Shown: piece after piece, positions 27,489 to 34,363 of the stretch
How the letters are laid out: the number at the start of each line of letters is the position of its first letter
Position numbering within the stretch: the stretch's first letter is position 1
Notes under the pieces: model-generated
What the model saw: only the letters and a program-made list of their open reading frames with translations
Databases searched by the model: none
Told to the model about the DNA's origin: nothing
NCBI GenBank assembly: GCA_027023425.1
Contig: JALVVL010000039.1
Span: 21,100 to 85,099, forward strand
Length of the DNA stretch: 64,000 bases
Source of the DNA: Anaerolineales bacterium
GTDB taxonomy: Bacteria > Chloroflexota > Anaerolineae > Anaerolineales > DRMV01
Reading direction: 5' to 3'
Made by a program: the position numbers and the translations under genes

Positions 27489-29981
27489 ATGAAACTACTT
27501 CCGCGAACAGAGTGGCTGAAAATCATCAATCTCGCTATGAAAAAGCACAACTGGGAATTTGCGCGCCAAGCCACCGATGAATATCTGCAATTCGTCCCCA
27601 ACGACCTTGAAATAACCCTGCTGAAGGCGCAAGCCTTGCTCGGCTTAGGGAAGGCCGAGCGCGCCGCCAAACTCGCCGCGGCATTAGCCGAAGCCGACCC
27701 GGAGTTCGCCGAAGCCTATTTCACCTTGGGGCAAGCGCTGCCCGAAGAGGATGAACAGCAGGCTGTGGTAGCCGGTGCACTGGCCGCCCTTTCGGGCGCA
27801 AACTCTACCAACGCGCCGGCGTGGGGCAAAGCACTGCGCCGAGCCTACGAGGCCATGAAACAAGGTGAACTTGAGCGCGCTCAAGCCGCACTGTTCGCCG
27901 TGCTCCCCGGCAACGAGCAAATTGCATTGCTCGCCGTTGCACATTTGCGCCTAATTTGGGCCGAGGGCGACTGGGCCGCCACCCTGCACCTCGCCCGCCG
28001 CTACCACAAAATGTTTCCGCGCGCCTTGCCCATCCGCCTCATCTTGGCGCACCACCTCGCCCAAAGCGGCGAAGAAGCCCAAAGCGTGGCTTTGCTACAC
28101 ACCGCGGCCAACGACGACCCCGCCCAGCGCGTGGTGCGGCGGCTGTTTGGCAAAGAGCATCCTTACCGCGCCTTGTGGCCGGACGACCTGAGCGCCCCAC
28201 TGGAACTGCCGCTGCCGGCCGATATTGCCGCCGCGTTGGGCATCAACATCCTGAGCGCGCCCAAAACCGCTCCCGAAAAGCCGCACACCAACGCCGAAAA
28301 ATCCTCCCCCACCCCCAAAAAGGCCGAGCAAGCGCCCAACCTGCCGCCTGAGGAAACCCCTCCCCCAACAAGCAAACCTCCGCGGCAAGCCGCGCCACCC
28401 CGCCCAAACCTCAAGGAAATTGCCAAGCGCCTCACCGTGCCTTCCCCAACCGAGGCCGACGGGCGTTTTCCCTACTATGTGGTGCTTTCATCGCGCAAGG
28501 GATTGGAGGAGCAATACGGCCTCGGCGCAACAAAAAGCATTTTGGAGCACGCCCACAGGCTGGTGGAAGCGGTAAGCGCTCGCGAAGATTGGGAAGCCAT
28601 TTTGCTGCTGGCCGACGACCCAACCTCGGCGAAACTCCACAACGTCAAGCCGGTCAACCATTCCGACCCGTGGGCGGTCAAACGGCTGCTGGCCGAGTTG
28701 GACAAGGCGTTAGCAAAAAAGGGAAGCATGGTGGGCGCGGTGCTGATACTCGGCGGCGACAAAGTCATCCCATTCCACCAACTGCCAAACCCTGTGGAAG
28801 ATGCCGACGACGTGGTGCATTCCGATGCGCCATACGGCTCGCGGGATGAAAACTTTTTGGTGCCCGAATGGCCGGTTGGCCGCCTGCCCGACAGCGCCGA
28901 CGGCGACCCCGGGCTGCTGTTGAGCGCCCTCCGCAGAATCACAACCTACCACCGCGCGGCGGCTCGGCGCGTCGGATGGTGGAAGCGCCTGCTGGAGGCG
29001 CTGCGTGCGCGGCTAAAACGGCGCAAGCCCAACATAGGCTATACAGCCGAGGTGTGGGAGCGCGCCGCGCTGAGCGTGTTCCGCAGCATAGGCTCGCCCA
29101 AAGCGCTGTGGACATCGCCGCCCACCCACGCCGAGACAATCGGCGGTCTGCCGCGCGCCGAATTCGGCTATTTCAACCTGCACGGTCTGGTTGATGCTTC
29201 GGCTTGGTACGGCCAAAGCGACCCCACCCGCCCCAACTCCGGCTCACCCGATTATCCGGTTGCCCTGCGCCCTCAAGACGTACCCCAAAACGGCCGCTCC
29301 CCTAAAGTTGTAGCCACCGAAGCCTGCTACGGCGCTCATGTGATGGGGAAGACCTCGCAAACCTCGCTTGCCCTGCGCTTTTTGCTGAACGGCGTGCACG
29401 CCTTCATAGGCTCTACTGCAACCGCTTATGCCAGTTTAGAGCCGCCGCTGGCGGGGGCGGACTTGCTGATCAGGCTGTTTTGGCAAAGGCTAAAAGCCGG
29501 TGCGCCCGCCGGTGAAGCCCTGCGGCAGGCCAAAGTCTATTTCGCCCGTGAGATGCACCGCAAACAAGGTTTTTTAGATGCCGAAGACCAAAAAACTCTG
29601 ATGGAATTTGTGCTTTACGGCGACCCGCTTTACAGCCTGCGGGGCGCACTGGCAGCGAAAGGGGTGCTGCGCTCGCCGCAGAGCCTGCCCGTGCTCGCCG
29701 CCCGCGAAGAGGTGCTGGAAGAGGCTTCGCTGCCTCCAAAGGTGCTTTCACAGGTGAAGAAAATGGCGCGCGCGTACCTGCCTGGTGCGGAAGGATTCAG
29801 CGTGCAAGTAGCGGCGGAGGCACTGGAAAGCGAAGGAAGCCGCGCCAAAGGCAGCGGCATAAAAGGGAAAGTGGTTGTAGTGAGCAAGAGCGTGCCCGCG
29901 GCGTCGTTCACACATCGGCACTACGTGCGCATCACAATGAACGCCAAAGGCAAGGTGGTGAAAGTTTCGGTGTCGCGGTAA
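27489..29981 (+). CDS. TPR protein fused to a clan CD cysteine protease (C25/caspase-like)
   Basis: 830 residues. Residues 1-250 are TPR-like helices, about 255-315 a Pro/Lys/Glu-rich linker, and about 320-725 a gingipain/caspase-type protease. The catalytic pair is His565 in YFNLHGLVDAS and Cys613 in VATEACYGAHVMG, 48 residues apart. Earlier blocks GAVLILGGDKVIPFHQLP and SDAPYG...WPVGRLPDS match the Peptidase C25 pattern. The last 95 residues form a small basic beta-rich domain. There is no signal peptide, so unlike secreted gingipains it is intracellular. ATG 27489 has AGAGG nine bases upstream. The preceding giant TPR protein is the likely partner. A CHAT-domain label is a possible alternative. 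Confidence 0.85.
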   Translation: MKLLPRTEWLKIINLAMKKHNWEFARQATDEYLQFVPNDLEITLLKAQALLGLGKAERAAKLAAALAEADPEFAEAYFTLGQALPEEDEQQAVVAGALAALSGANSTNAPAWGKALRRAYEAMKQGELERAQAALFAVLPGNEQIALLAVAHLRLIWAEGDWAATLHLARRYHKMFPRALPIRLILAHHLAQSGEEAQSVALLHTAANDDPAQRVVRRLFGKEHPYRALWPDDLSAPLELPLPADIAAALGINILSAPKTAPEKPHTNAEKSSPTPKKAEQAPNLPPEETPPPTSKPPRQAAPPRPNLKEIAKRLTVPSPTEADGRFPYYVVLSSRKGLEEQYGLGATKSILEHAHRLVEAVSAREDWEAILLLADDPTSAKLHNVKPVNHSDPWAVKRLLAELDKALAKKGSMVGAVLILGGDKVIPFHQLPNPVEDADDVVHSDAPYGSRDENFLVPEWPVGRLPDSADGDPGLLLSALRRITTYHRAAARRVGWWKRLLEALRARLKRRKPNIGYTAEVWERAALSVFRSIGSPKALWTSPPTHAETIGGLPRAEFGYFNLHGLVDASAWYGQSDPTRPNSGSPDYPVALRPQDVPQNGRSPKVVATEACYGAHVMGKTSQTSLALRFLLNGVHAFIGSTATAYASLEPPLAGADLLIRLFWQRLKAGAPAGEALRQAKVYFAREMHRKQGFLDAEDQKTLMEFVLYGDPLYSLRGALAAKGVLRSPQSLPVLAAREEVLEEASLPPKVLSQVKKMARAYLPGAEGFSVQVAAEALESEGSRAKGSGIKGKVVVVSKSVPAASFTHRHYVRITMNAKGKVVKVSVSR

Positions 29982-29999
29982 AGGTACTTGGCGGTACCA

Positions 30000-30387
30000 T
30001 CCACCGATTGACACAGATTTACACCGATTGAAGAAAACCACAGAGGACACAGAAGCACCACAGAGAACACAGAAATTTTCTCTCTGCGTCTCTGTTTCCT
30101 CCGCGTCTCTGCGTGACCCTTGGCGTCCTCCGTGTCCTTGGCGACCTTGGCGTCCCTTCTTTGTGCTCTCTGCGTCTCTGCTTTCTCTGCGTCCCTGCGT
30201 CATCATCCACCGATTGACACAGATTTACACCGATTGAAGAAAACCACAGAGGACACAGAAGCACCACAGAGAACACAGAAATTTACAGAAAACACAGAAA
30301 TTTTCTCTCTGCGTCTCTGTTTCCTCCGCGTCTCTGCGTGACCCTTGGCGTTAACCTCTGTGCTAATCTGTGTAATCTGTGGTTTCC
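30000..30387 (+). repeat. Interspersed repeat mosaic, copy 6
   Basis: Two successive forward copies of the ATCCACCGATTGACACAGAT, ACCACAGAGGACACAGAAG, CTCTGCG, CTTGGCG set, then CTAATCTGTGTAATCTGTGG. It occupies the gap between the TPR-protease gene and the convergent cold-shock gene. Confidence 0.9.
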
Positions 30388-30414
30388 CTTTCACCAAGCG
30401 AGAAAAACACACCA

Positions 30415-30452
30415 ACAAAAAAAACGGGGCGAGGAAATCCTCGTCCCGTTTT
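30415..30452 (-). terminator. Intrinsic terminator of the cold-shock gene
   Basis: On the minus strand AAAACGGGACGAGGA pairs with TCCTCGCCCCGTTTT across a two-base loop with one imperfect pair, followed by a run of eight T. It lies 20 bases after the stop codon. Confidence 0.85.
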
Positions 30453-30471
30453 GCGGTCAGTGGTCGCTTGC

Positions 30472-30684
30472 TCAACCAATAACGACTACATCTTGAGCCT
30501 GCGGGCCTTTGGGCGATTCAACCACCTCAAACTCCACACGCTGGCCTTCTTCCAACGAGCGGTAGCCGGTGCCGCGGATACCACTGTAGTGGACGAAGAC
30601 GTCGCGCCCTTCGTCGGGGGTGATAAACCCATAGCCTTTGGTTGCATTGAACCACTTGACCGTGCCGGTTTGGCGCTCTGCCAC
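30472..30684 (-). CDS. csp: Cold-shock domain protein
   Basis: 70-residue single cold-shock domain that binds single-stranded RNA and DNA and melts mRNA structure. RNP1 is [12 protein letters not shown] and RNP2 is [10 protein letters not shown] chose GTG 30684 because GGAGG stands at 30691-30695; the longer frame is not homologous to the family. It has a good promoter 80 bases upstream and its own terminator, so it is monocistronic. The roughly 75-base leader is the usual place for temperature-responsive structure in this family, though none is proven here. Confidence 0.95.
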   Translation of the reverse strand: MAERQTGTVKWFNATKGYGFITPDEGRDVFVHYSGIRGTGYRSLEEGQRVEFEVVESPKGPQAQDVVVIG

Positions 30685-30764
30685 AACACACCTCCAAAAA
30701 TAAATTCGCTCGGCAGGCGCTGGTGGGCAAGCACGGCCTCGCCAAACTGCTGCCTTGCAGTTAC

Positions 30765-30793
30765 ACTTTAGCACATACCCAAAGCGCAGTCAA
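30765..30793 (-). promoter_or_regulatory. Sigma-70-type promoter of csp
   Basis: Read on the minus strand: TTGACT (30788-30793), 17-base spacer, TAAAGT (30765-30770). The start site should be near 30758, giving a leader of about 75 bases before GTG 30684. It is back to back with the promoter of the plus-strand reductase gene. Confidence 0.8.
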
Positions 30794-30802
30794 GGGGGGT
30801 TG

Positions 30803-30811
30803 TGGTATCAT
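30803..30811 (+). promoter_or_regulatory. Extended -10 promoter of the PanE-like gene
   Basis: TGGTATCAT (TGn plus TATCAT at 30806-30811) stands six bases before ATG 30818. There is no Shine-Dalgarno, so the mRNA is probably leaderless. The csp promoter reads away from the same 45 bases. Confidence 0.55.
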
Positions 30812-30817
30812 CATCGC

Positions 30818-31897
30818 ATGACTGCGGAATGGCGTTTTTTGGTGGTCGGCGCAGGTGCAATAGGCACATACATCGGCGCGGCGCTGGCCGAAGCGGGGCA
30901 TGAAGTCGCGTTTCTGGTTAGGGAACGCTCCGCATCGCATCTCCGCAAACACGGCATTAGGCTGGAATGGGCTTCTGGGCGCGTCACCGCAATTCCCCAA
31001 CCGCACATAGCCGCATCCCCGGAAGAGGCTCTGGACAGGGCGCCTTACGACCTCGCCATCCTCGCTCTGAAAAACTATCACCTGCCGGCGTTTCTGGACG
31101 AAATCCACCCGCACGCTGAGCGATTTCCGCCGATTTTGAGCCTGCTCAACGGCGTGGAAGCCGAGGCGCAGTTGGAAAGGGCGCTCGGCGAGGGCAAAGT
31201 CATTGCTGGGGCGGTCACAACGGCGGTGGCGCGCACCGCGGTGGGCAACGCAAAGGTGGAGCGTATGCGCGGGCTGGGCATTGGCGGCGGGCATCCGCTT
31301 GCGGCGGAGTTTGCCAAGGTCGCCCGCGCGGCGGGCTTGAACCCGCGCCTCTACCCCAACGCCGCGGCGATGAAATGGTCTAAAATGCTCACCAACCTGC
31401 CCGCGAACGCCACATCTGCCATTTTAGACATGACGCCAAGCGAGATTTTCGCCGACCCCGCGCTCGCCCGCCTTGAGGCCGAGCAACTGCGCGAAGCCCT
31501 GCGCGTTATGGAAGCCCTGCGCCTGCCCGTAGTGAACCTGCCTAAAGCGCCCGTGCGCGCGTTGGCTTTTGCCGTGCGCCGTCTGCCGCAGCCCTTCCTG
31601 CGGCCGTTCATGCAAAAGGCGTTGGGGAGTGGGCGCGGCGGCAAAATGCCCTCCTTTCACATTGATTTGCACAGCGGGCGCGGCGTCACCGAGGTGGAGG
31701 CGCTGAACGGCGCGGTGGCGCGGTTTGGCGCACGGCTGGGAGTGCCCACGCCCGTAAACCAAGCCCTGACCAAGATGCTAACCACCCTTGCCCACGGCAA
31801 AAGCCCAGCCGAGAAATGGCGGCGTAACCCCAAGGCGCTAATTCGCACCGTGAGAGACAATGGCAATCCACCGATTGCACAGATTTTCACAGAGTAA
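30818..31897 (+). CDS. Ketopantoate reductase family protein (2-dehydropantoate 2-reductase-like)
   Basis: 359 residues, longer than typical PanE (about 300). The N-terminal Rossmann motif VVGAGAIGTYIGAALAEAG binds NADPH, and KWSKMLTNLPANA holds the conserved catalytic Lys region. It would reduce 2-dehydropantoate to pantoate for coenzyme A, but distant family members have other 2-keto acid substrates, so panE is not assigned. I chose ATG 30818 because the family begins there and the upstream in-frame extension is promoter DNA. The last residues (NGNPPIAQIFTE) and the stop codon come from an intergenic repeat. Confidence 0.85.
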   Translation: MTAEWRFLVVGAGAIGTYIGAALAEAGHEVAFLVRERSASHLRKHGIRLEWASGRVTAIPQPHIAASPEEALDRAPYDLAILALKNYHLPAFLDEIHPHAERFPPILSLLNGVEAEAQLERALGEGKVIAGAVTTAVARTAVGNAKVERMRGLGIGGGHPLAAEFAKVARAAGLNPRLYPNAAAMKWSKMLTNLPANATSAILDMTPSEIFADPALARLEAEQLREALRVMEALRLPVVNLPKAPVRALAFAVRRLPQPFLRPFMQKALGSGRGGKMPSFHIDLHSGRGVTEVEALNGAVARFGARLGVPTPVNQALTKMLTTLAHGKSPAEKWRRNPKALIRTVRDNGNPPIAQIFTE

Positions 31898-31980
31898 ACT
31901 AAAAGAACCGCAGATTCCGCAGATTTCACAGAGCGATAAACTCGCGGTTTTTCTGCGTAATCTGTGTAATCTGTGGTTTT
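31862..31980 (+). repeat. Interspersed repeat mosaic, copy 7, overlapping a gene end
   Basis: AATCCACCGATTGCACAGAT, AACCGCAGATT and GTAATCTGTGTAATCTGTGG modules. The first 35 bases are the final codons of the ketopantoate reductase-like gene. Confidence 0.85.
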
Positions 31981-31996
31981 AGTTCTGGAGAAGGCG

Positions 31997-32803
31997 ATGA
32001 CCTCGTTCTCCATCCCCCCAACAGCGGAACTGACCGATGACGATTTGCGGCGGTATGCCCGCCACATCATCCTGCGCGAGGTGGGCGAAGAGGGGCAGCG
32101 GAGGATAAAAAGCGCTTCGGTGCTCATCGTGGGCGTCGGTGGAATCGGCTCGCCGGCGGCGCTTTACCTCGCCGCCGCGGGCGTGGGGCGCATCGGCATT
32201 GTTGACGCCGACCGCGTGGATGAAAGCAACCTCCAGCGGCAGGTGCTCTATTCCACGCCACAAGTGGGCAAGCCAAAGGTTGAGGCGGCGCGCGAACGCC
32301 TTCACAACCTCAACCCCAAAATCCAAATTGACGCTTACAACACGCGCTTCACCGCCGAAAACGCCAACCAACTCGCCGCCGATTACGACATTCTCGTGGA
32401 CGGAAGCGACAATTTCGCCACGCGCTACGCAATCAACGCCGCCGCGGTGCGCCAAAGCAAGCCCTACGTTTACGGCGCAATCCACGAATACGATGGGCAG
32501 GTTAGCGTGTTTTACGCCCCCGAGGGCCCGTGCTACAACTGCGTCTTCCCCAAAGCACCCGAAGAGGTGAAAGGAGTTCGCGGCGTGCTGGGCGCGCTCC
32601 CCGGCGTGGTCGGCACGCTGGAAGCAGCCGAAGCCCTGAAACTCATTTTGGGCGTGGGCGAGCCCCTGATCGGCAAACTTTTGCTTTACAACCTCTTCGT
32701 CACAAGTTTTGACATCATCAAACTGCGGAAAAATCCGGAATGTGAGGTGTGCGGGAACCACGATGCCCAGAACAACGATGCCCGGTGCCACGATGCCCGG
32801 TGA
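31997..32803 (+). CDS. ThiF/MoeB-type adenylyltransferase (E1-like)
   Basis: 268 residues. It would adenylate the C-terminal Gly of a ThiS/MoaD-like carrier. Visible: RYARHIILREVG, the nucleotide loop VGVGGIGSPAALYLAAAGVG, DADRVDESNLQRQVL, DGSDNFATRY and two zinc CxxC pairs (CYNC, CEVC). In the loop after CYNC it reads VKGVRGVLGALPGVVG, so the Cys found in MoeB/ThiF at this position is missing and the loop is shortened. GGAGAAGG precedes ATG 31997. The last 15 residues are encoded by a 15-base minisatellite, giving the pattern HDAQN-NDARC-HDAR. No carrier protein gene is adjacent. Confidence 0.88.
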   Translation: MTSFSIPPTAELTDDDLRRYARHIILREVGEEGQRRIKSASVLIVGVGGIGSPAALYLAAAGVGRIGIVDADRVDESNLQRQVLYSTPQVGKPKVEAARERLHNLNPKIQIDAYNTRFTAENANQLAADYDILVDGSDNFATRYAINAAAVRQSKPYVYGAIHEYDGQVSVFYAPEGPCYNCVFPKAPEEVKGVRGVLGALPGVVGTLEAAEALKLILGVGEPLIGKLLLYNLFVTSFDIIKLRKNPECEVCGNHDAQNNDARCHDAR

Positions 32804-32879
32804 AGGGTGCCCGGTGTCAAGTGTTCCAGTGTCAGGTGTTCCAGTGTCAAGTGTTCCAGTGTCGGGTGTTTCAGTGTTT
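32760..32879 (+). repeat. 15-base minisatellite, eight units
   Basis: Eight tandem imperfect 15-base units, from ACGATGCCCAGAACA (32760) through GGGTGCCCGGTGTCA (32805) to GGTGTTTCAGTGTTT (32865). The first three units are inside the coding end of the ThiF/MoeB-like gene; the rest are intergenic. Units drift gradually from ACGATGCCC to GGTGTTCCAG. Confidence 0.9.
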
Positions 32880-32940
32880 TTGTCCCTCGGAGGAAACTAC
32901 GCCCCCCGACGCCCGACGCAACGACCCACGAATTACACAA

Positions 32941-33498
32941 ATGAAACTTTCTGAACGCATGAACCAGCCCGCGCCGATAGCCTGTTGCGATTTTCCCGCG
33001 TGCCACGGCGCTTGTTGCGCTTACGGCGTTTGGGTGGGCGAAGGCGAGATTGCCAAAATAATGGAAAACGCCGAAGCCGTGCGGCGCTTTTTGCCACCCG
33101 AGGCCGAAGACCCCGCAGGCTGGTTCACCGATGAAACCGAGCCCGACCCTCACCTGCCCTGCGGGAAAGTGCGGCATACGCGCGTCCTCACCCGCCCCGA
33201 GCACCCGCTTGGCAGCGCGTGTGTGTTTTGGGTTCCGCCGGACGGCTATTGCGCCCTGCAACTTGCCTCCGAAGCATTGGGCAAACACCCGTGGGCGCTA
33301 AAGCCGTTTTACTGCGTGCTCCACCCGCTGGATATTGAGGATGACGGCACAATCACAATTGACGACGTGCAAGAACTGACCAGCACGAAGGGAGGGTGCG
33401 TCAAGCCAAGCGATGTTGCCCGTCCACCGAGGGAAATTTTTGCCGCCGAGATTGAATGGGTGAGCAAAGTTTTAAAAACCACAGATTACGCAGATTAG
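32941..33498 (+). CDS. Cys-rich DUF3109-like protein
   Basis: 185 residues. The N-terminal Cys block ACCDFPACHGACC and later CVFWVPPDGYCALQLAS and KPFYCVLHPL follow the layout of the DUF3109/YkgJ-like zinc or iron-sulphur cluster proteins; the function of this family is unknown. ATG 32941 (MKLSERMNQ) has no clear Shine-Dalgarno; ATG 32959 is an alternative. An upstream in-frame extension would be translated minisatellite and is rejected. The C-terminal residues KTTDYAD and the stop come from an intergenic repeat, so the native end has probably been lost or replaced. Confidence 0.75.
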   Translation: MKLSERMNQPAPIACCDFPACHGACCAYGVWVGEGEIAKIMENAEAVRRFLPPEAEDPAGWFTDETEPDPHLPCGKVRHTRVLTRPEHPLGSACVFWVPPDGYCALQLASEALGKHPWALKPFYCVLHPLDIEDDGTITIDDVQELTSTKGGCVKPSDVARPPREIFAAEIEWVSKVLKTTDYAD

Positions 33499-33745
33499 CA
33501 GAGGAGGTTAACGCCAAGGGCGCCAAGGGTAACGCAGAGGCGCAGAGAGCGCAAAGAACGCAAAGAGAAGTTTTTTCTGTGCTCTCTGTAAATTTCTGTG
33601 TCTTCTGTGGTTTTCTCCTTCAATCGGTGCAAATCTGTGTCAATCGGTGGATAAAACAAACTACAGATTACACAGATTAGCACAGATTTTTTCTGTGTTT
33701 TCTGTGGTGTTTCTGTGTCTTCTGTGTTTTTTCTGCTCCACCTAC
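33476..33745 (-). repeat. Interspersed repeat mosaic, copy 8, overlapping a gene end
   Basis: Mostly reverse-complement modules: CGCAGAG runs, TTTCTGTGTCTTCTGTGG, AATCGGTGCAAATCTGTGTC and ATCGGTGGAT, plus forward ACCACAGATTACGCAG at the start, which codes the end of the DUF3109-like protein. It sits between that gene and the tail-anchored repeat protein. Confidence 0.85.
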
Positions 33746-33782
33746 GACCCAACGACCATAAGCCGATAAAGGAGGCAATAAA

Positions 33783-34211
33783 ATGGAGAAGGAAATAAGC
33801 CAACAAGCGGTAGATGAAATTGAAGGAGAAAGCATAAGCATTAGCCAATCGGGGGTGAAGAAGGTCGTGGCGCAAGAAGCGCACATAAGCGAAGCGGCCG
33901 CGCAAAAAGTGAGCGCAAGCGAAGCGCAGGTTGAAAATTCGGCAGTGGCATTCCTGCAGGCGAAGAACGTGAGCATGGACGACAGCATGGGCACGGTCAT
34001 TGTGGCAAACGAAGTTGCCGCTGAGGATTTGAGCGCAGTGGTGATGGCCGCCCGCGGCGTGCAGGCTGAGCAAATTGACGCCAAGGTGCTGATTGCTGGC
34101 AGAGTGGAAGGCAACGTAACCACCCTGCTGGACACGCGCCAAACCGCGCTTCTGGGGCTGATAGGCGGCGCGGTCGCGGCGGTTGTGCTGTGGATCTTAA
34201 AAAGGAAGTGA
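33783..34211 (+). CDS. Tail-anchored beta-repeat protein, unknown
   Basis: 142 residues. Residues 10-110 are built of short alternating hydrophobic units (such as ISISQSGVKKVVAQEAH and VVMAARGVQAEQIDAKVL) with periodic Ala, Val and Gln/Glu, suggesting a beta-solenoid-like stack. A single C-terminal membrane helix (about 122-138) ends in KRK, so the repeat domain probably faces the cytoplasm. There are no Cys residues. Strong Shine-Dalgarno AAAGGAGG before ATG 33783. It could be a polymerising or membrane-organising protein comparable in style to bactofilins, but no family is recognised. Confidence 0.75.
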   Translation: MEKEISQQAVDEIEGESISISQSGVKKVVAQEAHISEAAAQKVSASEAQVENSAVAFLQAKNVSMDDSMGTVIVANEVAAEDLSAVVMAARGVQAEQIDAKVLIAGRVEGNVTTLLDTRQTALLGLIGGAVAAVVLWILKRK

Positions 34212-34228
34212 GCGATGCTCAAGGTGTG

Positions 34229-34273
34229 CCATGATGCCCTGTATCATGATGCCCAGTGCTATGATGCCCAGTG
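34229..34273 (+). repeat. 15-base minisatellite, three units
   Basis: CCATGATGCCCTGTA, TCATGATGCCCAGTG and CTATGATGCCCAGTG in tandem. The core ATGATGCCCAGTG is the same family as the eight-unit array at 32760, 1.4 kb upstream. Confidence 0.85.
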
Positions 34274-34363
34274 CCCTGTGGGAGCGATGTTCGGGGTGGA
34301 AGAGTTAGGGTGCGAGCCGCGGAGTTTCATCCCCCAACGTTTTACATTGGCTATACGAAATAG

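Noticed and set aside
27489..29981. Link of the TPR-protease to a type III-E CRISPR system
   Set aside because: No CRISPR array, gRAMP or csx30/31-like gene is within the window; only the TPR plus clan CD protease architecture is shared.
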